62,593 nucleotides of DNA from a virus, in IMG/VR virus record IMGVR_UViG_3300042914_000630, positions 1 to 62,593 of that record, one strand, 5' to 3'. The notes under the pieces are model-generated. The model had not been told where the DNA came from and did no database searches. It saw nothing but the letters and a program-made list of their open reading frames with translations. Below are positions 26,301-35,300 of the stretch, piece by piece. Position numbers and translations under genes: made by a program. The first letter of the stretch is position 1. The number at the start of each line of letters is the position of its first letter.

Positions 26301-27615
26301 TGTTATTTCACTACAAGGAACTGCAAATCAAGTTCTTGTAAATTCAACAAGTGGAACAGCTACTGCTGGAGCAATTACACTAACATTACCTCAGTCTATT
26401 GGTACATCATCTACACCAACCTTTGCTGGCTTGACTTCAAACAATATTCAGGTTGGTAATACTTCAGGAACCATTACAACAACTACAACAAATCAAAATC
26501 TTATCTTGTCTGCAAACGGTACTGGTTTTGTAAACATTGCAGATAATGCCGATATTGATGGTACACTAAATGTTGATGGTGCTTCTACTTTAGTTGGTAA
26601 TACAACCATACAAGGTTCTGTATCGGTAACAGCAGGAGCATCTAAGATTGCTATGGGTGCTGATGCAAGTACTGCAACAACTAGTATCAATAGACAAAAC
26701 ACAACAGCATCTCCTGCTGATGTCGGAGATTTGATACTAAGAGTTCCTACAGACCGTAAAGCATTCCTTGTTGCAAATAATACAATTGCGACAGCAGCAG
26801 TTGCTAATGATGAGCTTATAACTAGACATTCTTTAAATCAAGCACTAACTCCTTATGCACTAACATCAAGCCTTAGTACTTATATGGCAACTTCAGGTAC
26901 TTTGGTAACTGGAGCTACAAACCAAGTACTTGGTACTGGTGCATCTGCTACAGGAAGCTTTATTGTTAAGACTGATAATACAGATAGACTTACAATTAAT
27001 GCTGCTGGTACTACATCAATAGCTAGTGGTCTTAGTGTAACTGGTAATGCATTATTTAGTAATAATTTAACTGTAAGTGGTACTACCAGTTTAAATGGTA
27101 CTGTTACCTTAAATAATGCTCTTAAAAATAGTGATATTACTGTATACGCATCTGCTACTATAGACTCTTATCTCACAAAAGCACAGCATTTACTTAGAAA
27201 TGCTGATCGTTATTACGAAGTAAACATTGGAGGTATATATAAGGACTTTGATACTACTGCAAACTTTAATTTTCCACTGGATGGGCTTCCTGTTTGGCTT
27301 CATTGGTATGTAGCAGGATCAAACAGCGGATCTAGAATAGTAAGGTTGGTTGTACCAGCAAATCAAGTTATTTATATAGTTGGTTATACCGGAGTCCACC
27401 TACAATCGGTTATAACAAGTAGAGGAATATTATCTCCGTGGAGTTCTTTTGTTGTACCCACCCAAATTGTAAGCGACACCACTTTTGGTTTAACTCTTAG
27501 AGGGGCTATACCCACTCCAATACCAGTGTCAACAACAAACCAAACTTATATCTTAATGAATACAACCAGTGCCAGTGGTGGAGGACATCGTGTTGGTTTC
27601 CTCCGTGTTAAATAA
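23347..27615 (+). CDS. Tail fibre protein (T7 gp17-like N-terminus)
   Basis: 1422 residues. Residues 1-160 have the T7 fibre attachment-domain pattern (LPNVPLIDQIEVERIF, then VTFAPGTRLTTTQLNLQFNQ). A long shaft follows with repeated fibre motifs: DTDAATLGQI, SADAATKGYVD, NDAVNYGYV, several GVSAGT and TLNADRL-type units, a coiled coil near 850-880 and GGTMTGKL. The C-terminal 150 residues are a distinct globular domain likely to contact the receptor. It lies before the terminase genes, not at the end of the late region as in T7. Confidence 0.88.
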   Translation: MTTYNNLEIAEVSLTFSGELDPSISTRTFDLSTLSFLPNVPLIDQIEVERIFDTGYDTKFGENIFTIADRRQIFILPKAWYSINEQTKILTVVDLSTIPTYTTNGLYYPSSRTFVLETLDSNNAQQTLDIPNFLVNNVGTNVNGVVRQPDTVIIRRKTLSIDSIVTFAPGTRLTTTQLNLQFNQLKYILQELVAKVRNEIILKFDENAVDGPFLGGSDLKMSNNYINDLNSLSIGEVNEEFSTGVGAGIVSGATFATNVGAVYDALTQGTVHRTTMNGGVTVPFSGHFTATPDGGSPLRITNMANAVDDTDAATLGQIRNASNLTQGTLDPARIQTNSLPLTKLSEASGQGYTLPVDALANSGATAGNYGVSTAGNTNNMVYMTVDAKGRATTISSRNMTVDDLPISGVNASTYGNGATPLVELVVDSKGRITGATERAIAAGDLLDISATNIITGTLNADRLATSGVSAGTTTIPNSITVDNKGRVTAIAGGSIPAANVSGFDTQVRTNRLDQMAAPTASVSFGNQKITNLDTPAVSADAATKGYVDGYAAPLSTFNTNVTNLIQTNSVYWDSGNDRYTAQRSAINKKITGVADPSNSNDVVNLNYFNTNALAVSGGVINANSNPIINVTMRSGGSLAANDAVNYGYVQALTLYGQAVTDPQTFTNAWPTAGTIVNGNKPYEFSLATLAATTAEMLIVTDSEGRIYIPSTAVPAAAGRFFRLDTGVSPKKVIVYLDSAITPSGSVFIRNFGTSRSVSASIAGAATLGLVQVPTAGGLLINSGTGDITLNTATAAQIGGIKLGTGLVDIGSSVIKVDLSDSTSLNSSVKAASSKAVKDTYDYAVGVNSTVSSLSSTVSSVSATATAAQNTANAALARSGGTMTGKLITVTPASGAASIVLPSGSAPTTPISGDVWNNAGTLQFYNGSATKSIAFTDSSITGNAATATQWTTGRTIQLTGAVTGTSGSFNGTSNLSFATTLSASAAVISLQGTANQVLVNSTSGTATAGAITLTLPQSIGTSSTPTFAGLTSNNIQVGNTSGTITTTTTNQNLILSANGTGFVNIADNADIDGTLNVDGASTLVGNTTIQGSVSVTAGASKIAMGADASTATTSINRQNTTASPADVGDLILRVPTDRKAFLVANNTIATAAVANDELITRHSLNQALTPYALTSSLSTYMATSGTLVTGATNQVLGTGASATGSFIVKTDNTDRLTINAAGTTSIASGLSVTGNALFSNNLTVSGTTSLNGTVTLNNALKNSDITVYASATIDSYLTKAQHLLRNADRYYEVNIGGIYKDFDTTANFNFPLDGLPVWLHWYVAGSNSGSRIVRLVVPANQVIYIVGYTGVHLQSVITSRGILSPWSSFVVPTQIVSDTTFGLTLRGAIPTPIPVSTTNQTYILMNTTSASGGGHRVGFLRVK

Positions 27616-27624
27616 GGAGTAACT

Positions 27625-27879
27625 ATGGTAGAGAATAACCTTGCAATATATGTTTCTGTTATGCAGTTGGCTATTCTCACCATCGGTGTAGTCACTGTCA
27701 TTGTCAAGCTTGGTAAGCGAGAAGCCCTAATAGAATCCAATGCCGAAGAGTTAAAGCAACTCAAGGAGATAACAAAGGATCTAGTAAAGGCTGACATTGA
27801 GAACGGCAAGAATATCCTAACAGTAGTTGGGGATCTCAAGGCACTGAAATACCGTGTCGAAATGCTGGAGTCAAAATGA
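27625..27879 (+). CDS. Small membrane protein with coiled coil (lysis candidate)
   Basis: 84 residues. A single hydrophobic segment at about 7-27 (AIYVSVMQLAILTIGVVTVI) is followed by a charged coiled coil to the end. This is the layout of an i-spanin or a membrane-anchored accessory protein. It overlaps the next gene by four bases (ATGA). A lysis role is inferred from the neighbouring lipoprotein. Confidence 0.6.
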   Translation: MVENNLAIYVSVMQLAILTIGVVTVIVKLGKREALIESNAEELKQLKEITKDLVKADIENGKNILTVVGDLKALKYRVEMLESK

Positions 27880-28346
27880 TTCGCTATCTTTGGTTTTTAT
27901 TTCTGGTTGGATGCTCTTCAACCCAAGAGATATCCACCAGCAACCATTACATCCAAAAAGAAGCAATGTCCATTCTTCGTACCGCCGATATCAAGGTAGC
28001 TCACAAGCATGCCCACAATATCATAGGTGAATCTGCTGACATTGCAGGAGCGGTTGGCAATGTAAAAGATACTACCCCGTGGTGGGGAGACATGATCACA
28101 TACGGGGCTATTGCCTTGGCCGTGATTGGCGTTTGTTTCCTTCTCTGGTATACCGGAGTAGGTACTCTAATTAAAAAGGTGGTCTATTCATTAGGCCTGT
28201 TCATCCCGGATAAAAAGCTTCAGCAAGCCAAGGTTCTTGCCGAGGCCAAGGATGAAACAGATCCAACCACCATTCGTGAAGCAATAGCAGTCATGCGAGC
28301 CAGTGATCCTGCGTTCGATGCTGCATACAAGAAAGTGAGTAAGTAA
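27876..28346 (+). CDS. Lipoprotein with internal membrane segment (lysis candidate)
   Basis: 156 residues. The signal peptide MIRYLWFLFLVGCSS has a lipobox L-V-G-C with Cys13, so the mature protein is probably a lipoprotein. A second hydrophobic segment at about 74-98 (ITYGAIALAVIGVCFLLWYT) follows, then a soluble helical tail. O-spanins have the lipobox but no second transmembrane segment, so this may be an unusual spanin or a holin-like hybrid. Confidence 0.6.
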   Translation: MIRYLWFLFLVGCSSTQEISTSNHYIQKEAMSILRTADIKVAHKHAHNIIGESADIAGAVGNVKDTTPWWGDMITYGAIALAVIGVCFLLWYTGVGTLIKKVVYSLGLFIPDKKLQQAKVLAEAKDETDPTTIREAIAVMRASDPAFDAAYKKVSK

Positions 28347-28347
28347 T

Positions 28348-28461
28348 ATGGATTCATTCCTAGGTTCAGTTTGGTTCGCTCTTATGCTCTTTGCAGTCGG
28401 CTACATTGCGGGTTCTGTCGTTCCCGTAAGTAAGCTGCCTGAGCTTTTCAAGAAGAAGTGA
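28348..28461 (+). CDS. Tiny single-span membrane protein (holin-like)
   Basis: 37 residues: MDSFLGSVWFALMLFAVGYI, then AGSVVPVSKLPELFKKK. One transmembrane helix with a KKK tail is holin-like. It sits between the lipoprotein and the small terminase and overlaps the GTG of the latter. T7 has its holin (gp17.5) in a comparable place next to gp18. Confidence 0.65.
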   Translation: MDSFLGSVWFALMLFAVGYIAGSVVPVSKLPELFKKK

Positions 28462-28682
28462 ACAAAGAACTAATCAACCTCCTTAATCAGCGTCTGGTAG
28501 AACGACTACTGGATGATCTTAAGGACGATACTAAATCAACCCCCGGCCTATACCAAGTCGTTCGCGGCGTGGTAAACGACAACCGGGAAGCGTTGGATGG
28601 TATTCCCTCCAGCACTCTGGATACCCTTGAGGAATCCATGAAGGCTAGGATGCCATTTAAGTTTAAGTCTTCTCAGATTTAA
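28458..28682 (+). CDS. Terminase small subunit-like (T7 gp18-like)
   Basis: 74 residues from a GTG start that overlaps the previous stop (GTGA). The pattern LLNQRLVERLLDDLKDD...GLYQVVRGVVNDNREALDGI fits the short T7 gp18 family (89 residues), which recognises concatemers and regulates the packaging motor. Its place just before the large terminase supports this. Confidence 0.7.
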   Translation: MNKELINLLNQRLVERLLDDLKDDTKSTPGLYQVVRGVVNDNREALDGIPSSTLDTLEESMKARMPFKFKSSQI

Positions 28683-28687
28683 TACCC

Positions 28688-28723
28688 GGCTTCTAGGGGC
28701 AGAAATGCCTCTAGGAGCCTTTT
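28688..28723 (+). terminator. GAAA-tetraloop hairpin between the terminase genes
   Basis: A 14-base stem at 28688-28701 pairs with 28706-28719 (two G-U pairs) around a GAAA loop and is followed by TTTT. It fits a terminator or attenuator. It ends 80 bases before the large terminase start. Confidence 0.7.
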
Positions 28724-28802
28724 GTTTGATTCAGGCTACCCAGATAGCCAAGATCCATTAGAACCGTTTATAGGCCATTCTAGGGCCATTAGGAGGCAAA
28801 CC

Positions 28803-30485
28803 ATGAAGCCACCCCCAGAGGTCATAGACGACTTCCGTAATCACCTATACTTTTGTTTCAAGTATTTGGGTCTAGGTGAACCCACCCCACTCCAGTATGC
28901 CATAGCCCATAGGCTGCAGGACGGTCCTAGTGACCACATCCTACAGGCAGGGCGAGGTGCTGGCAAGAGTGTAATTACGGCTTGTTATGTTTCGTGGATT
29001 CTACTACGGAATCCCAATACTACAGTACTTGTACTTTCTGCTACGGCTGACAAGGCCATCAAGTTCGTGTCGCAGACCAGATCAATCCTGACTCTGGTTC
29101 CCTACATGAAGACCCTTGAGCCACAGGAGTTTGACAAGGACAGCGCATTCGGATTTAATGTAAACAATAGAACTAAATTCACTCAGGATCTATCCGTTAC
29201 CGCCAGAGGTATCACCTCCCAGATCACAGGTCTACACGCAGACAAGATCATTGGCGATGACATTGAGATCCCTGAGAACTCAGACAGTCCACAGGCCAGA
29301 GAGAAACTCTGGGAGAGATGTCTTGAGCTTGAAAATGTAAAGAACAAAGAAGAAGATTGTTCAATTCGATTCCTAGGTACGCCACAATCCAAGGACTCCG
29401 TATACAACAAACTAGGTGGCATATACAAAATTATCAAGTTCCCCGCAGTAATGCCAGACTTGGATAATGCAGAGGATGTTGAAGATGTTGATACCTATGT
29501 GTTGCGATTGGGCTTGGAGCCGGGTTGTTCGACTCAGCCGGAAAGATTCTCGGATGAGAAACTTGCTGAACTTGAAGCAAAGATTGGTCCTACAAACTTT
29601 GAACTCCACTATAAACTCAAAACGACTTCAGCAGACAACAAGAAGTATCCGCTCAGGCTTCAAGACCTGATCGTTATTGATGTCGATCCAGAAGTATTTC
29701 CCGTAAAGGTAGTCCATGCAAAGAGCGTGGTCAATCGACGGGTATCCTCGTTTGGTATGAAGGGAGATCTGGTCTATGAGCCGATGCACATTGAACCTAA
29801 GTTTGTCCCGTACTCACAGACCGTTCTCTTCATTGACCCCTCTGGTCGTGGCGCGGATGAAACTGCAATATGCGTTGCGTCATTCGCTCATGGTTATGTT
29901 GTCATCCATGAACTCCTTGGCATTCAGGGTGGATACGACACGCCAACATTAAAGCAAATCTGCAAGTTAATCAATCAGTACGATATTAGTCTAGTTCGAT
30001 ATGAGTCCAACTATGGTGATGGTATGTTCGGAAAGATCCTTGCACCAGTAGTCATGCAGAACTGTGGTCAGGTAGCCATTGAGGAATTCAAGGTATCTGG
30101 TCAAAAGGAAGTACGGATAATTAATACCCTTGAGCCTATCATGTCTCAACATAGACTTGTAATGGATACTCAGGTATTGCTTAACAAAGATAATCAAATT
30201 CAGATTACCAGAATGCAGGAAAAGCGTGGAGCACTAAAGCACGATGACCGTGTGGATGTCCTTGCTGCTGCCGTATCTTACTGGACTGATGCCTTGGCAA
30301 TCGACCCAGAAAAAGAAATGGTTGTCAGGCAGGAAGAAGATTACAAGAACAAAGTAAAAGAATGGATGAGTAACAAGAGATCCCTAGGTATTCTAGGAGA
30401 AAGAATCTCTGGTGCTATCCTATTAAATGGAAAAGAACCAAAAGAAAAGAAGTTTGGTAAATCCATACTAAGGAGAAAACGATAA
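28803..30485 (+). CDS. Terminase large subunit (T7 gp19-like)
   Basis: 560 residues from the ATG at 28803, which has TAGGAGGC upstream. A longer reading from TTG at 28722 would begin right at the hairpin and is less likely. ATPase: QAGRGAGKS with Lys55 (Walker A) and KIIGDDIEIP (Walker B). Nuclease: FIDPSGRGADET, YESNYGDGMFG and HDDRVDVLAAA, all close to T7 gp19. It cuts concatemers and drives DNA into the head. Confidence 0.93.
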   Translation: MKPPPEVIDDFRNHLYFCFKYLGLGEPTPLQYAIAHRLQDGPSDHILQAGRGAGKSVITACYVSWILLRNPNTTVLVLSATADKAIKFVSQTRSILTLVPYMKTLEPQEFDKDSAFGFNVNNRTKFTQDLSVTARGITSQITGLHADKIIGDDIEIPENSDSPQAREKLWERCLELENVKNKEEDCSIRFLGTPQSKDSVYNKLGGIYKIIKFPAVMPDLDNAEDVEDVDTYVLRLGLEPGCSTQPERFSDEKLAELEAKIGPTNFELHYKLKTTSADNKKYPLRLQDLIVIDVDPEVFPVKVVHAKSVVNRRVSSFGMKGDLVYEPMHIEPKFVPYSQTVLFIDPSGRGADETAICVASFAHGYVVIHELLGIQGGYDTPTLKQICKLINQYDISLVRYESNYGDGMFGKILAPVVMQNCGQVAIEEFKVSGQKEVRIINTLEPIMSQHRLVMDTQVLLNKDNQIQITRMQEKRGALKHDDRVDVLAAAVSYWTDALAIDPEKEMVVRQEEDYKNKVKEWMSNKRSLGILGERISGAILLNGKEPKEKKFGKSILRRKR

Positions 30486-31318
30486 TGTTTGACCCCGTTT
30501 CAATAGGTGTTATGGGTGGTTTATCGCTTGCTCAGGGAGTCTTTGGTGCGCTTGGTGCATCAAGTCAAGCCAAAGCTCAGGCTATGGCTGCAGAAATCCA
30601 GCAGCGTAATGCAAACTTTCAGGCACAGTGGCAAAAGGAAGCGCAAGATAGAAACACAATGCGCCAGTTCCAAGCCAATCTTGAAAGAAATATTCAAATA
30701 GAAAAAGCAGCCAACAAAGAAAGAGCGATGGCTGAGCTTTATTTAGATAAGACTTTTTCAAATCAAAAGAGTACCCTCAGCAAGCAGACTGCACAAGTCA
30801 ATGCTCAGTTCTTGGCAGCAACCACAAGACGGGGAATGAACCCAACTAGTGGTACAGCCCGAGCCTTGTTCCGTCAGAACATTGAGTCGCTTGGAAATAA
30901 CATGGTGGCTCTAAAGTTAAATCATAGAAGTGCATATCAGGATATTGTAACTCAGCAGCAAGCAAGACTTGCTCAGAGGGCATCATCCATCAGCCCTGAT
31001 CTTGGTGTCTTTATCCCAGCTAAGGGTGGCATTCCAGATAATTCTAGTGCTGCTTTGACAACAGGGCTTATTCAGGCCGGTCTACAGGGCGTTGCAACAG
31101 GAGTTAATACTTATCTAAAATATGGTCAGCAACCAAATCCAAGCCAAGGAGGAGGAAACTCTTCATCTCCTATGCCTTTCTCTGAAAGAGCTGGCGGTGG
31201 AGATACTATGGGAAGCGGTTATTCTGGTCCTTATTCTGGTAGAGGCGGAAATTCACTCCCAGCTTATACAGGAATGGGTAGTGCATCTTTTTCTGATATT
31301 CAAACTTTTCAATTTTAA
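30485..31318 (+). CDS. Internal virion protein (T7 gp14-like)
   Basis: 277 residues. A hydrophobic N-terminus (GVMGGLSLAQGVFGALGASS) is followed by a long Ala/Gln/Lys helix and a Gly/Ser-rich tail. This is the layout of the smallest T7 inner-core protein, which inserts into the host outer membrane during ejection. It starts in overlap with the terminase stop. Confidence 0.78.
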   Translation: MFDPVSIGVMGGLSLAQGVFGALGASSQAKAQAMAAEIQQRNANFQAQWQKEAQDRNTMRQFQANLERNIQIEKAANKERAMAELYLDKTFSNQKSTLSKQTAQVNAQFLAATTRRGMNPTSGTARALFRQNIESLGNNMVALKLNHRSAYQDIVTQQQARLAQRASSISPDLGVFIPAKGGIPDNSSAALTTGLIQAGLQGVATGVNTYLKYGQQPNPSQGGGNSSSPMPFSERAGGGDTMGSGYSGPYSGRGGNSLPAYTGMGSASFSDIQTFQF

Positions 31319-31331
31319 ACGGAGGTAGTTA

Positions 31332-32384
31332 ATGGCTAAGAAAGATCTTATGTCTTCTTTGCAGAAGATTGCTTCTGAATCTATAACCGGAACAGTAATA
31401 CCGGAAGCAAAAGAACAAGAATTAATTGATACTCAAGATGTTGCAAAGATTAAGCAGATTGCTGAAGTTGCAAATCGAATGTATCCAAATAACCCAGCTA
31501 ATCGTTTTAATTACTGGAAAAAGAATATTAGTATAGATGGTATGTCAAACACTGCTAGAAATGAGTATTGGAAGATATACCAAAACACTCACCCAAGAGG
31601 TTTAGATGGTGCTAAGTCTGATTTTGTAAATGTAACTCTAAACGAAATTAACCTAATTAATGGTGTTTCAAATAAAGAGTTTTTCTTACGAGATCGTCTT
31701 GATAACTCACCATCATGGGCTAAGGAAGTACTTGAACCAGAACTTGCAAAGCTATCAACAACTGTTGCAAATGCAAACCTAAGCAAAGCAAGTCAAGTCT
31801 ATAGCAAAAGCCTAGAAGAAAAGGTTAACACCTTTATTCTTCAGAATGATTTAGATCCAGATGTTTCCGTTGAACAACACACAGCCGACTTTGTAAGATT
31901 AGAGCAACTGAATTTATTTGATGTTGCTAATGTTATTAATGGTCGTATTGGAATCTATGGACAGAACAATGAGTTTGTTCCCGGCTTTGCTGTAGAAAAT
32001 AGACAACAGGTATTCCCTAAAGATCAGTTCGGTGCTCCTTCGTTTGCTGAGCAAGTATTAGTTCGGGATAATGCAATCAACCCAATCAAACAAGCAGTTG
32101 ATATGAAGCTCTCGGCACAACGCTCAGCTATTTCAATGCAAGAGCGACAGTCTGCAATGGAAGCCACAAAGCTTCTTGAGCAAGGCTTCTATACTATTGA
32201 TCGCTGGGGAGAGGCATTTTCAATCAATGCCGAAAGCAGTCCTAAAGACCAGATCATTCGTGGTCTTAAAGGAGAGATTGCCAGCAAAAGAATCACTAAT
32301 GAACAAGAACTTGCTGAAAGTATTTACACAGCAATGACAAAGTATCCAAACATGTTCGGAGATTTAAATGGCAAAACAGAATAA
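31332..32384 (+). CDS. Putative internal virion protein
   Basis: 350 residues, mainly helical, no motif recognised. It lies between the gp14-like and the large internal proteins, with a GGAGG site before the start and a 17-base overlap with the next gene. It may be one part of the T7 gp15 function split over two genes. Confidence 0.6.
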   Translation: MAKKDLMSSLQKIASESITGTVIPEAKEQELIDTQDVAKIKQIAEVANRMYPNNPANRFNYWKKNISIDGMSNTARNEYWKIYQNTHPRGLDGAKSDFVNVTLNEINLINGVSNKEFFLRDRLDNSPSWAKEVLEPELAKLSTTVANANLSKASQVYSKSLEEKVNTFILQNDLDPDVSVEQHTADFVRLEQLNLFDVANVINGRIGIYGQNNEFVPGFAVENRQQVFPKDQFGAPSFAEQVLVRDNAINPIKQAVDMKLSAQRSAISMQERQSAMEATKLLEQGFYTIDRWGEAFSINAESSPKDQIIRGLKGEIASKRITNEQELAESIYTAMTKYPNMFGDLNGKTE

Positions 32385-35300
32385 TGTAAGTAAAGAACTA
32401 CAAAAGTTACTTGGTGGTTCTAAGAATTTAGATCCCATTGAACAAACAATATTTGAGACAGGCCCACAGGCTGGATTCACTCCACCAGAAGTTGCCAATG
32501 TTTATCAAGAAGGTCAGACACAGTTTGCTCAGCAGCAGATCGGTGTCGAAGCTGCTAACATTGATTGGTATACTCTTGGTCAGAATGCTTCTCAGCTTGC
32601 AGCACAGACTTACGAAAATGTACTAGACTACCTTATTACATCTAAAAGAAATGGTGTAGTTGAATTAAAAGATAAGTATCAGAGTACTTTGGATGATTAT
32701 TATCTCCAGCAAAGTACTGAGCTTTATAACGCAGACAAAGAAAAAAGACCACCAAACTCCAAAGTAATCAATGATTTGGTAACACGAATCAAAGAAACTA
32801 AGGATGCTTTTAAGACTGATGCTATTAAAGTATTAGGTAATGATGGTTACTTTGCGGAAGATCTTGATGTACCAAGCTTAGGTCTTAAGTACCAAGAGTT
32901 GGCTGTAACATCTAGAAACTCTTTACGAGATATTGATAGGTTTGCAAATAAGCTTCTCTATGAAACACAGAGAGTTGTTAATGGTCTTGTCAAAGAAGAA
33001 GAAGGCTTTAGTGCATGGAAAAATGGAGCTGGTGTTAGAGATCCTAAGATTCAACCACAAGTTTTCATGGGAGTCTTGCCACTACCAACTCATCCAGACA
33101 ATCCAGAACTACCTATCATTGGATTTGAAAAAGACATGTCTGGTAATTGGATGCCCCTTTCAGCAACTGATCCAATGACAGGCGCACAAAACGCTCCTGT
33201 AATTCAAAGAGCAGATGGTAAGTGGTATCTAAGACCTGAATATATTGATGCTTTTAAATCAGCAGATGAGTTTAAAACACTGATAGATATTGATCAGTAT
33301 TCTTACGGTCCATATAGTGCTGTAAGTAATGCAACAGGTCAGTTTACTGTTGATATGGAAAGAATAATAAAAGATGTTGTAGAAACTGAACAGCCAAACA
33401 TTGGAGTAGCTGCTTATGTTTCAACTGCTCTTGCTAATATTCCAGATCATCTTGCTGATAATGCAATAGATCGTATTGATGGTCTTGATGAAGATCAGAA
33501 GATCAAGCTATCTATGATGCGTATGCATGTCAAGAATGGTTTTGAAATCCAGCAGCTTCCGCAAATCACAGGTCTTAAGAGAGATCTACTTAAGTCTACT
33601 TATGGTAGAGTGCAGAAACTAAAAGCAGGAACTACAATTTATAATGTAGCAGAAAACGAACAAGAAGTAGAAAAGTTTGCGGAGTTAACTTCAATTCTTT
33701 CTGCTGTTATGCAAGAATATGGCTCTCCTCTTGACGAAGATGCTCTGTCTTTTGAAGCTACTGGTCAAAATCTAATTGACGAAACACCAGAGATGTCTGC
33801 TTCTGCATTGCTCACACAGAATCCTCAGCTTGTCCCAATGGTTGCTAGAATTGCTGCAACACTGGATGCGAACGAAAATCTGTATAGAGATAATCCAGAA
33901 CAAAAAGCAGAAGACATGAAGAAACTATTGAAGGAACATATCAAAAGAGAAGGCTATTTGGTAATGCCAAATGATGCTACAGGTATTCCTAATATTCTGT
34001 ATGCACCCAATCTAATGTACTTTAATGGTGCAAGAGATACACTACTAAGCCCACAAAAGCTTGCTGGTCTACCAGAGGAAAAGCGAGAAAGACTGATAGC
34101 TGATCCTAGAGAACAAAACAAAGCTCTTGCCAATGCTCACCTATTCAGCACAAACTGGACAGGCAATGTTGGTGGTGAAAACCTAGAGGATATTGCTCTT
34201 CGTTTTGCTCAGCGAATAAGCCCTAAGCTTGATACTGAAGTCTTTACGACTTTAGTTAATGGAGCTGTTTATACTAAGCGAGATGATAAAGGAGCTAGAG
34301 TTCGTAGCGCAATGCCATTGGCAGAATTGCTGCGACTAACTATTGCTGCAACTCCATCAGCAATGGAAAAGCAAGGCTTGACTCCAAGCATTAGCGAAGA
34401 AACACGACCATCTTTTGATGATCGCTTGGCATATGCTAAAAAGATTTATGATGATCTTCCTATGATGTCAGAGCAAGGAGCTATTCCTTGGCTACAAGCA
34501 GACCTAGATATCACACAGCAGAACTATAACTTTGTGGGAACACCAAGAGGTGGCCTCCCTATTAAGTTCCTTGAAATCAAAGGAACATCGGGAGTCGATT
34601 ACAAAGATGTTATGACTGTTCGTGGTTCTAAAGAACTTGGTGCTATTACTCCAAGAACAAATGATGGTATGCCTTTAATCTTTATTCCATCTCAAACAGA
34701 TAAATCTGGAGATGTAGCTAAAGAGTTTAAGGATGGCTTGAATAGATATCTAGAAGCAGAGCAAGGTGATTACAACATTGCTCCTGTATCTTACGATGTA
34801 GAGTCTGTTCCCAACAGAGGACCAATGACTCCTGCAGAGGTCTTTAGTCAAGTAAATGAATCATATCTACCAGCTAGAGCTGCTATCTTGGTTAGCGTAG
34901 ATGAGCCACTTTCATCTTTTGAAAAGGCTCTCACATTCTTTACACAAAACAATACAGCATTCCATGATATTGTTAAATCAGATCCTGAGTTGACAGATGT
35001 TCAGAAGCTAGCTTGGGAAGTTGCTATTACCCCAGATGGTAAGCAAATCTACAATAAGAACAAAGCACTGTTTACAGAAGAAAACCTTAGGCTTCTTTAC
35101 GACAAGGCTGTAGCAAATGGAGCTAAGACCCATGTTGATTTCATGGGTTATATCTTCAATGCAATGAGAGTCTATGGCGATAATAAGGAGCTTGTTGGTG
35201 GTCGTTTAACAGGTGTAGAATATGTAACCAAGTCAACATCAGAAGACTTCTTAGGAAAAGAAGGAAAGAAAGCTGGCATTGTTCTTTATGAACCAACCAG

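Noticed and set aside
23347-27615. DNA repeats in the tail fibre gene as a mobile or tandem element
   Set aside because: The repetition is at protein level, typical of trimeric fibre shafts, with diverged DNA and no flanking repeats.
28722-28802. Longer start (TTG) for the large terminase
   Set aside because: It begins in the T run of a strong hairpin, whereas the ATG at 28803 has an AGGAGG site and similarity to T7 gp19 begins shortly after it.
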